DNA of 18,249 bases from NCBI GenBank assembly GCA_043772865.1, contig JAYVFU010000034.1, forward strand, positions 1-18,249, read 5' to 3'. Below the pieces are notes generated by a model. That model searched no databases, was not told where the DNA came from, and saw only the letters and a list, made by a program, of their open reading frames with translations. Position 1 is the first letter of the stretch. Each line of letters starts with the position of its first letter. Both the position numbers and the translations under genes were made by a program. Source of the DNA: JACMMS01 sp043772865 (lineage in GTDB: Bacteria; Pseudomonadota; Gammaproteobacteria; Burkholderiales; Methylophilaceae). Positions 7,239 to 14,064 of the stretch are shown here, one piece after another.

Positions 7239-7691
7239 TTAATGCTTGCCTGTACTGCCAAAGCCGCCTTCACCACGCTCACTCACATCAAAATCATCCA
7301 CTAAGTGGAATTCTGCTTGCACAACAGGCACAATAACAAGCTGTGCGATGCGTTCCATTGGATTCAGTTCAAATGTTGTATTGCCGCGGTTCCATACGGA
7401 CACAAATAATTGCCCCTGATAATCTGAATCAATGAGTCCCACTAAATTGCCTAACACAATGCCGTGCTTATGGCCGAGGCCCGAGCGCGGTAAAATCATC
7501 GCTGCATAATAAGTGTTGTCTAAATGAATGGCCATGCCAGTGGGAATAAGCTGTGTATCACCCGGTTGTAATGTAATAGTTGCATCAATACAGGCACGTA
7601 AATCTAGCCCCGCTGAACCAGGCGTTGCATATTCTGGCATTTGAGTATGCAGGCGGGCATCAATAATTTTTAGATCTACAATTAAACTCAT
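7239..7691 (-). CDS. dut: Deoxyuridine 5'-triphosphate nucleotidohydrolase (dUTPase)
   Basis: The 150-residue protein has all five motifs of trimeric dUTPases: YATPGSAGLDLRA, PRSGLGHKHGI, GNLVGLIDSDYQGQL (catalytic Asp and Tyr), ERIAQLVIVPV, and the C-terminal P-loop-like RGEGGFGSTGKH. It converts dUTP to dUMP and pyrophosphate, keeping uracil out of DNA and supplying dTMP synthesis. It lies 68 bases downstream of coaBC on the same strand, the same coaBC-dut pairing as in E. coli. The Shine-Dalgarno is weak (AGAAAG). Confidence 0.97.
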   Translation of the reverse strand: MSLIVDLKIIDARLHTQMPEYATPGSAGLDLRACIDATITLQPGDTQLIPTGMAIHLDNTYYAAMILPRSGLGHKHGIVLGNLVGLIDSDYQGQLFVSVWNRGNTTFELNPMERIAQLVIVPVVQAEFHLVDDFDVSERGEGGFGSTGKH

Positions 7692-7759
7692 TCGATTACT
7701 TTCTGTTAGATTTTTATAAGTTGCAATTTGACTGCATTATTAATAAATTATAGAAATGA

Positions 7760-8974
7760 TTACCTAGATATAAGGCGGTAAGCATGATGAAGTATTTCAT
7801 GAGCTATGATTTTTTTATCTGCTTTTGGTAGAGGATGGCTACCTAAATCGTCTATCAATGTCACTAAATTTTCATCACCGCCCATGCCATCTGCCACTAA
7901 ATTAGCGACGATTAAAGGTAGTTTTTTGTGCAGACGTTTTTGTTCCGCATGTTCAATTAAATTTTCACTTTCTGCAGCAAATCCTACACAGAAAGGTGCG
8001 TTAGGTAGGCTAGCTACCTCGGCCAAAATATCCTTATTTTGCTCTAACTCTAAGCTTAACGTTTGGGCATTTTTTTTAATTTTCTGATCATATTTCTGTT
8101 TAGGCGAATAGTCTGCGACGGCTGCTACGCAAATAAAGATATCCTGAGGAGCTGAATGTCTAGGTGCGATATTTTGCATCACCGATTGATACATTGCATT
8201 TGCACTTAAAGCTTCAATTACATTGATACCGCTAGGGTTAGGTAATACGCTAGCGCCCCTAATTAAAGTCACTGTAGCCCCCATATCACGAGCAGCTTCA
8301 GCCAAACTAAAGCCCATTTTTCCAGAGCTTAAATTAGTGATTGCCCGCACTGGATCTATCATTTCTAGCGTTGCACCAGCGGTAATTAATACGTGCTTGC
8401 CTGCTAATAGTTTAGGAGTAAAGTGAGTATTTACTAACGAAAATAAGTCAGCGGCTTCAAGCATCCGTCCTAAGCCAACTTCACCACAGGCTTGTTCGCC
8501 ACTATCTGGACCAAATACATGAATTCCATCAGCTGTAAGTTGCAAAATATTACGTTGTGTTGCTGGATTTTCCCACATTTGCTTGTTCATGGCTGGTGCA
8601 ACTAATAAAGCGCAGTCTCTAGCTAAGCATAGCGTAGAGAGCAAGTCATCTGCAAAGCCATGGGCTAGTTTAGCAATAAAGTTTGCACTTGCTGGGGCGA
8701 TTAAAATAGCATCTGCTAGACGGCTTAACTCAATATGCGGCATGCCATTATCAATGCTGGCATCCCACATATTGGTGAAGACAGGCTTGCCAGAAAGTGC
8801 TTGCATGGTGAGGGGGGTGATAAACTGGCAGGCAGATTCTGTCATGACCACTTGCACGTCTATACCAGCTTTTACCAACAGGCGCATTAATTCCGCTGAT
8901 TTGTAAGCAGCCACGCCGCCTGTGATGCCAAGCACTAATTTTAAGCCTAACTTTATGCCTAGTTGTTTGTTCAT
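7760..8974 (-). CDS. coaBC: Bifunctional phosphopantothenoylcysteine decarboxylase/synthetase
   Basis: This 404-residue fusion makes 4'-phosphopantetheine for coenzyme A. The N-terminal CoaC flavoprotein half has LGITGGVAAYKSAELMRLL, the catalytic-His segment GMPHIELSRLADA, the PAMNKQMWENPAT motif and the flap EQACGEVGLGRM. The C-terminal CoaB half starts near residue 190 with HVLITAGATLEMIDPVRAIT and NLSSGKMG, and later has the lysine-rich QKIKK site. The usual GPT in the CoaB start is GAT here. No strong Shine-Dalgarno precedes the ATG, and the first dozen residues (MNKQLGIKLGLK) are variable in the family, so a slightly later start is possible. Confidence 0.96.
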   Translation of the reverse strand: MNKQLGIKLGLKLVLGITGGVAAYKSAELMRLLVKAGIDVQVVMTESACQFITPLTMQALSGKPVFTNMWDASIDNGMPHIELSRLADAILIAPASANFIAKLAHGFADDLLSTLCLARDCALLVAPAMNKQMWENPATQRNILQLTADGIHVFGPDSGEQACGEVGLGRMLEAADLFSLVNTHFTPKLLAGKHVLITAGATLEMIDPVRAITNLSSGKMGFSLAEAARDMGATVTLIRGASVLPNPSGINVIEALSANAMYQSVMQNIAPRHSAPQDIFICVAAVADYSPKQKYDQKIKKNAQTLSLELEQNKDILAEVASLPNAPFCVGFAAESENLIEHAEQKRLHKKLPLIVANLVADGMGGDENLVTLIDDLGSHPLPKADKKIIAHEILHHAYRLISR

Positions 8975-9058
8975 AAGTTAAAGTTTAACATGCTGTGCCA
9001 ATGAAGCAAAAATAGTGATTGTGAATATGGTGATTAAGCCTTTATTGTAGGAATGTCT

Positions 9059-9823
9059 ATGTGGAAAAAAATTAGAGTCATCATACTTTTGCTTATTTTG
9101 GCCACTGTTGCACAACAAAGCTGGCGAGATAAAGCCAGTTTAGATTGGAAAGACAATTTTTATGTGGCAGTTTACCCAATTAATGCAGATGCTAGCGCTC
9201 AAACGGCTGCTTACATCAATAGGCTTGATCGAGAAGATTTTGCACCAATCGCCGATTATTTTGCAGAGCAAGGTGCGCATTATGGTGTTACCTTACGTCG
9301 CCCAGTAGAAGTTGAGCTAGGCGCACAAGTACAAAGTTTACCGCCCGCGCCAGATGTTAAAGGCACTATGCTTGATACCATTATGTGGAGCCTGAAATTT
9401 CGCTATTACGCTTGGGCTAATAGCCCTAAGGTGAGCATCAAACCCGATATCAAGTTATATCTACTTTATTATGACCCTGCCACCAATCACGCACTTACAG
9501 AGTCCACAGCACTCAGTAAAGGTCGAATAGGTCGTGTTAATTTGTTTGCGGCTACACCATATAATGACCAAAATTTAGTCATTACCGCGCATGAGTTACT
9601 CCACACTTTTGGTGCTACTGATAAATATGATCTTTCAAATAACTTGCCGCTATTTCCAGATGGCTATGCCGAGCGGGATAAATTACCACTGTATCCACAA
9701 AGTTTTGCTGAGATTATGGCGGGGCGTTTACCTATCTCTGATGTTAAAGCCTTGATACCTCAAAATTTAGCACAAACATTGGTTGGCGGCAAAACTGCAC
9801 GCGAAATTGGTTGGATTAAGTAG
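9059..9823 (+). CDS. Membrane-anchored putative zinc metallopeptidase (HExxHxxGxxD)
   Basis: I do not recognise a named family. An ATG at 9053 is also in frame, but AGGA (9049-9052) directly abuts it and is ideally spaced for 9059, giving 254 residues. A short basic start (MWKKIR) leads into one hydrophobic segment (IRVIILLLILATVA), so the protein is probably anchored at, or exported across, the inner membrane. The AHELLHTFGATDKYD segment (HELLH encoded from 9590) gives HExxHxxGxxD, a zinc motif with Asp as a possible third ligand, as in snapalysin-type enzymes. A Met in FAEIMAG about 38 residues later could be a metzincin-like Met-turn. Peptidase activity is inferred. It lies between divergent coaBC and radC. 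Confidence 0.7.
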   Translation: MWKKIRVIILLLILATVAQQSWRDKASLDWKDNFYVAVYPINADASAQTAAYINRLDREDFAPIADYFAEQGAHYGVTLRRPVEVELGAQVQSLPPAPDVKGTMLDTIMWSLKFRYYAWANSPKVSIKPDIKLYLLYYDPATNHALTESTALSKGRIGRVNLFAATPYNDQNLVITAHELLHTFGATDKYDLSNNLPLFPDGYAERDKLPLYPQSFAEIMAGRLPISDVKALIPQNLAQTLVGGKTAREIGWIK

Positions 9824-9879
9824 CAAGATTGAAAATTGGCTGTTTATTTTTTGCAATCTCCACATTTCAAGGAAAAGTA

Positions 9880-10554
9880 ATGGCAATAACAGATTGGCCA
9901 GCCGCAGAACGTCCACGTGAAAAATTGCTAGAGCATGGTGCAGAAGTACTATCAGATGCAGAATTGCTCGCTATATTTTTACGTGTAGGTGTTACAGGAA
10001 AAAGCGCAGTTGATTTAGCACGCGATTTGCTGAGTCAATTTGGCAGCCTAAACGGCATATTTGCTGCGACTGCCAATCAAATCAGTGACGTGCATGGCAT
10101 GGGCAGTAGTAAATACGCCCAATTACAGGCTATATTTGAAATGAGCCGCCATGCGCTTACCGAGCAACTAAAAGAAAATGATGCTTTAAACTCGCCTCAG
10201 CAAGTACGTGATTATTTATGCCTGAAACTAGGCGCATTGAGCCGTGAAGTATTTATGGTGTTGTTTTTGGATGCACAAAATCGTGTGGTTGCCACTGAAG
10301 AAATGTTTAGTGGCACGCTAACCCAAACCAGCGTTTACCCACGGGAGGTGGTTAAGCGAGCGCTCCACTACAATGCCGCCTCAGTAATATTTGCGCATAA
10401 TCATCCATCTGGCATCGCCCAACAAAGTCTCGCGGATGAGATGGTCACAACTTCATTAAAACAGGCGTTAGCATTAATTGATGTGAGAGTGTTGGATCAT
10501 TTTATAGTGGCTGGTAACAACATTTTGTCTTTTTCTGAGCGTGGATTAATTTAA
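9880..10554 (+). CDS. radC: RadC family JAB-domain protein
   Basis: The 224-residue product has the N-terminal UPF0758/RadC region (MAITDWPAAERPREKLLEHG, helix-hairpin-helix-like repeats to about residue 90). The JAB/MPN metalloprotease-like domain follows, with HNHPSG at residues 173-178 and the downstream Asp in SLADEM. The role of RadC is unsettled; the early DNA repair assignment in E. coli was later withdrawn. The frame extends upstream to a TTG at 9829, but AAGGAAAAG directly before the ATG at 9880 and the family's conserved start favour 9880. It follows the metallopeptidase gene by 56 bases. Confidence 0.93.
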   Translation: MAITDWPAAERPREKLLEHGAEVLSDAELLAIFLRVGVTGKSAVDLARDLLSQFGSLNGIFAATANQISDVHGMGSSKYAQLQAIFEMSRHALTEQLKENDALNSPQQVRDYLCLKLGALSREVFMVLFLDAQNRVVATEEMFSGTLTQTSVYPREVVKRALHYNAASVIFAHNHPSGIAQQSLADEMVTTSLKQALALIDVRVLDHFIVAGNNILSFSERGLI

Positions 10555-10569
10555 TCTAAGCAAGCAAAT

Positions 10570-10911
10570 TTAACGCCCTTTGCCAATGCCAGAACCGCGA
10601 TTAAAGTCTTTATCGCCAATTGGAATGCAACGCCCAACACCTAAAAATCCTCCCTGTTCGCCATGATTACAGCCTTGATTTTCAGGGAATTTTTTAGCGA
10701 TTTCTGCAGCTTGTACAGCTTTTTTTGTATCTACAAACTCCCAGCGACCATTTGCGTGTAAAACTACTTGGTCGCCATTAGTTGACGTGGCTGTCATATC
10801 GCTTTGTGCAGTATTTACTGAATTTTCACCTGCCATAATTGCAGCAGGATGGCTTGCTATCAATGCAGAACAAGTGATTAAAAGACCTAATTTAATTTTT
10901 GGTTGAATCAT
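10570..10911 (-). CDS. Small secreted protein of unknown function
   Basis: The 113-residue protein has a signal peptide (basic MIQPKIK, hydrophobic LGLLITCSALIA, likely cleavage around AIMA-GE). The mature part holds a short TNGDQVVLHANGRWEFVD segment, which resembles the beta-rich 'DGTWEY' modules seen in many exported proteobacterial proteins. The C-terminus is glycine-rich with two cysteines (CNHGEQGGFLGVGRC) and ends NRGSGIGKGR; the cysteines could form a disulfide in the periplasm. It starts three bases after the nasA stop, so translation is likely coupled and it ends the nitrate cluster. No function can be assigned. Confidence 0.75.
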   Translation of the reverse strand: MIQPKIKLGLLITCSALIASHPAAIMAGENSVNTAQSDMTATSTNGDQVVLHANGRWEFVDTKKAVQAAEIAKKFPENQGCNHGEQGGFLGVGRCIPIGDKDFNRGSGIGKGR

Positions 10912-10914
10912 CTT

Positions 10915-13629
10915 TTAAGCCGCGTGTTTACAGTGAATTTTTACTAAGCGGCGCAACTCTGGTAGGCATGAACCGCATTCTGTGCCGCATTTTAGTTTGA
11001 TTTGTAGGGTAGTTAAATCTGCACCTAACTGAATAGTCTCAATAATTTCGTTCTCTGACACATCAATGCAGTTACAAATAATTTTGCCACGACCTTTTTG
11101 ACCGTTAGGAGGTGTTACCAAAGGCGCAAGCGCCCAGCGACGAAGTTCTGGCGTAAATTGTCCTGTCAGCATGATTTCTTTTAGCCATTCTGCGGCTAAG
11201 GTTTCACCCATGAGGCGCACGCCAGTCACTTTATTATTCTCTACTAAAATACGCTTGCTAATACCGCGTTTTGCATCATCGTAATTGAGCAGTGGCATAC
11301 CATCCTGCATACCTAATATTGCATCTATTTTTGTGACAATTTCTGCATTGGGCGCCTCTTTATTCGAAGCACGTAAAATCAGCATACCTAATCTGTGTTC
11401 TTCAGACTCACGACCAAATAAGCCACAGCTTGCATATTCAAAATCGACTAGCAAAGCTCGAATGGCTTGAAGTTGTGCTAAATCATCACAAGCGCGCATC
11501 ACTGTCATGTGCCATGGCAGTGTTAATTTTTCAATCTTGATAGCGGTATGTTTAAGCTCAGGCTGTTTTGAAGTTTTATCAAAGTCGGGCGGCATGAGTG
11601 CGTTTACACCCAAACCATGCATAAATTGCTTGCCCCAATGCATGGGGATAAAGGTTTGCGCAGGTTTTACTTCATCCGACGCTTTTGCTACCAACACAAG
11701 GCTGCCACGTTTGTTGGATACTTTGACAATATCGCCGTCTTTGATCGAGCGGCGCTGCATATCATCTGCATTCATGCTGATTGCTGGCTCTTCTACATGG
11801 TTAAACAGTTGCGCGATAGTGCCAGTGCGACTCATGCCATGCCAATGGTCACGCAAACGACCTGTAAGCAAGTGGAGTGGATGACGCGCATCGGTTTTGT
11901 CTGCTGTGCCTTTGTATATGGCATTTACAAACTGCGCTTTGCCATCTGGTTTTAGGAAAATACCATCACTATATAAACGTGCTAAGCCGGTACTTGCGCC
12001 ACTTACAAACGGCCATTGTTGTGGACCTTGTTCGTTGAGTAATATGTAGCTTAACCCTGAAATATCTAAATCACGGCCACGCGTAGTTTCGCGATGTTCA
12101 TTAAATATTTCTTCGGTGGTCGTATATGGAAATAAAGAGATGTCTTTTTCTAATCTTTTCTCTAAACGCTGTGCAAAATCAACCATGATTTGCCAATCAT
12201 GACGTGCTTCTGCAGGTGGCTTGATAGCAGGGTTAACCCGCGTAATGCAGCGCTCTGAGTTGGTCACTGTGCCTTCTTTTTCGCCCCAAGTACTGGCTGG
12301 TAACAAGACATCGGCATAGGCTGCAGTATCAATATTATTGTAAGCATCTTGCACTACAACCAGATCTGCATTGCCCAGTGCTTCAATCACCTTATTAAGG
12401 TCAGGCATAGAATGTGCCGGGTTGGTGCAGGCTATCCATATCGCCTTAATGCTGCCATCTTTTACCGCATCAAACATTTCAACTGCGGTTTTGCCTGGCG
12501 TTGCAGGCACGTCATCTACGCCCCAAAGTTTGGCAATTTCTGCACGATGTTCTGGGTTGGCTAAATCACGGTGTGCAGATAATAAATTGGCCATGCCGCC
12601 AACTTCACGGCCGCCCATGGCGTTAGGTTGCCCTGTGAGCGAAAATGGTCCTGCGCCTAATTTGCCAATTTGCCCAGTGGCTAAATGTAAATTAATGAGC
12701 GCCGCATTTTTATCAGTACCATGAACGCTTTGGTTTAAGCCCATGCAATACATGCTTAAACTTGGGCCTTTGCCAAACCATTTGGCAGCTTGCACAATAT
12801 CTGATTCTTTAATGCCACAAATATCTGACACCATTTTGGGCGTATATTCACGCACGGTTTCTTTAAGTGCATCAAAGCCTACGGTATGTGCATTGATGTA
12901 GGCCATATCCAGCAAGCCTTCCCATAGCATCACGTGCAGCATGCCGTTAAATAGGGCAACATCGGTACCAGGTAAAATGGCTAAATGTAAATCGGCGGCT
13001 TGTGCAGTGTCGGTACGACGAGGATCTACAACGATAATCTTTAGGTTTGGATTGTTGACTTTTGCATCTTCAATACGGCGATAAATAATCGGATGAGCAA
13101 AAGCCGTGTTACTACCCGCAATAAACAGGCAATTGGTATGGTCGATGTCTTCATAACAGGCTGGTGGTGCATCTGAGCCTAGTGTCGCTTTATAGCCAGA
13201 AACCGCAGAGCTCATACATAAACGTGAGTTGGTATCGACGTTATTGGTGCCGATCAAGCCTTTAGCAATCTTGTTAAATACGTAGTAATCTTCAGTAAGT
13301 AATTGCCCTGAAATATAAAACGCAACGCTGTCTGGGCCATGTTGCTCTATCGTTTTGGCAAATTTTTCTGTGATGAAGTCTAGAGATTCATCCCATGTGA
13401 CACGTTGTCGCGGTTCACCACGCTTTAATCGCATTTCTGGATATAAAGCACGGTTATCTAATTTTGCTGTGAGGTGCAACGTTGAGCCTTTGGTACATAG
13501 GCGACCAAAATTAGCGGGGGGGTTTGGGTCACCTTTAACGTCAATGATTCTATCATTCTCGGATTTGATGATGACGCCACAACCTACGCCGCAGTAACAA
13601 CATGTACTTTTTGTTTCTTTAATGCTCAA
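10915..13629 (-). CDS. nasA: Assimilatory nitrate reductase catalytic subunit (TTG start)
   Basis: The 904-residue molybdopterin enzyme reduces nitrate to nitrite in the cytoplasm. Cys10, Cys13, Cys17 and Cys45 (CX2CX3CX27C) bind the N-terminal [4Fe-4S] cluster. Cys138 in NSRLCMSSAVSGYK is the expected Mo ligand. The MopB core and molybdopterin-dinucleotide binding domain (TGRLRDHWHGMSRTG) run to about 690. A BFD-like [2Fe-2S] domain at the C-terminus has Cys852, 854, 885 and 888, as in proteobacterial NasA. There is no Tat signal. The start is TTG with GGAG eight bases upstream; the next Met is at residue 66, after the first Fe-S site. nirD lies 52 bases upstream. Confidence 0.96.
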   Translation of the reverse strand: MSIKETKSTCCYCGVGCGVIIKSENDRIIDVKGDPNPPANFGRLCTKGSTLHLTAKLDNRALYPEMRLKRGEPRQRVTWDESLDFITEKFAKTIEQHGPDSVAFYISGQLLTEDYYVFNKIAKGLIGTNNVDTNSRLCMSSAVSGYKATLGSDAPPACYEDIDHTNCLFIAGSNTAFAHPIIYRRIEDAKVNNPNLKIIVVDPRRTDTAQAADLHLAILPGTDVALFNGMLHVMLWEGLLDMAYINAHTVGFDALKETVREYTPKMVSDICGIKESDIVQAAKWFGKGPSLSMYCMGLNQSVHGTDKNAALINLHLATGQIGKLGAGPFSLTGQPNAMGGREVGGMANLLSAHRDLANPEHRAEIAKLWGVDDVPATPGKTAVEMFDAVKDGSIKAIWIACTNPAHSMPDLNKVIEALGNADLVVVQDAYNNIDTAAYADVLLPASTWGEKEGTVTNSERCITRVNPAIKPPAEARHDWQIMVDFAQRLEKRLEKDISLFPYTTTEEIFNEHRETTRGRDLDISGLSYILLNEQGPQQWPFVSGASTGLARLYSDGIFLKPDGKAQFVNAIYKGTADKTDARHPLHLLTGRLRDHWHGMSRTGTIAQLFNHVEEPAISMNADDMQRRSIKDGDIVKVSNKRGSLVLVAKASDEVKPAQTFIPMHWGKQFMHGLGVNALMPPDFDKTSKQPELKHTAIKIEKLTLPWHMTVMRACDDLAQLQAIRALLVDFEYASCGLFGRESEEHRLGMLILRASNKEAPNAEIVTKIDAILGMQDGMPLLNYDDAKRGISKRILVENNKVTGVRLMGETLAAEWLKEIMLTGQFTPELRRWALAPLVTPPNGQKGRGKIICNCIDVSENEIIETIQLGADLTTLQIKLKCGTECGSCLPELRRLVKIHCKHAA

Positions 13630-13651
13630 ACTGATAGCTCCACACTCGCTT

Positions 13652-13684
13652 ATATTGCGCCAATATTGCGCTAATATTGCCTTA
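13652..13684. repeat. Three tandem 11-bp repeats between nirD and nasA
   Basis: ATATTGCGCCA, ATATTGCGCTA and ATATTGCCTTA follow one another with an 11-base period. The third contains the nirD stop codon. The first also forms an inverted repeat, ATATTG-CGC-CAATAT (13652-13666). The period is close to one helical turn, so a bound protein could sit on one face, but simple slippage is as likely. Confidence 0.75.
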
Positions 13685-14005
13685 TACCTCTAAATAAACC
13701 ATGCCATCTTCAACTTTCACGTTAAAGCAAGCCACTTCGCCTTCATCTGGCTCTTCAGCCTTTCCGTCTACCAAACTAATTTTCCAGCTATGTAGTGGGC
13801 AGGCGATTTTGTCGCCATAAACAATACCTTGTGATAAGGGACCTTTTTTATGTGGACATTGATTATTGATAGCAAAAATGCGGTCATCTTCTGTACGAAA
13901 AATACCAATTTCTTCAGTACCGCCATCAGGTTTTGTGCGCCTAACTACACGTGCGCCTAGGCGTGGAATATCTTCAAATGGTGCCACTTTTACCCAACTG
14001 CTCAT
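13682..14005 (-). CDS. nirD: Assimilatory nitrite reductase (NADH) small subunit
   Basis: The 107-residue Rieske-fold protein has the CPH (Cys50, His52) and CPLHSW (Cys69, His72) pairs, spaced as in a CxH-X16-CxxH [2Fe-2S] site. NirD pairs with NirB to reduce nitrite to ammonium. Cysteine and histidine ligands are intact here, unlike some NirD proteins that have lost them. The frame extends to an ATG at 14023, but GGAG eight bases before the ATG at 14005 and the conserved MSSWVKV start favour 14005. In the cluster it is separated from nirB by the transporter and the kinase gene. Confidence 0.93.
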   Translation of the reverse strand: MSSWVKVAPFEDIPRLGARVVRRTKPDGGTEEIGIFRTEDDRIFAINNQCPHKKGPLSQGIVYGDKIACPLHSWKISLVDGKAEEPDEGEVACFNVKVEDGMVYLEV

Positions 14006-14046
14006 AACAACTCCAATAATCAAATAGTCAAAAACTTATTCTTAAT

Positions 14047-14064
14047 AACTTAACAAGTTAAGTT
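14047..14064. repeat. AT-rich palindrome at the kinase/phosphatase stop codon
   Basis: AACTTAAC-AA-GTTAAGTT is a perfect 8-bp inverted repeat with a two-base centre, touching the last base of the kinase gene's TAA and lying 42 bases before nirD. There is no GC core or clear U-tract, so terminator function is unlikely. It could be a weak intercistronic hairpin or an operator-like site. Confidence 0.55.

Noticed and set aside
9829..9879. Upstream TTG start extending RadC by 17 residues
   Set aside because: The ATG at 9880 has a strong AAGGAAAAG ribosome site and matches the usual RadC N-terminus and length.
11507..11955. Overlapping open frames antisense to nasA
   Set aside because: They are shadows of the nasA reading frame, without plausible ribosome sites or protein-like domains.
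13652..13684. Short CRISPR-like array
   Set aside because: The repeats are 11 bases in direct tandem without spacers, and no cas genes are present.
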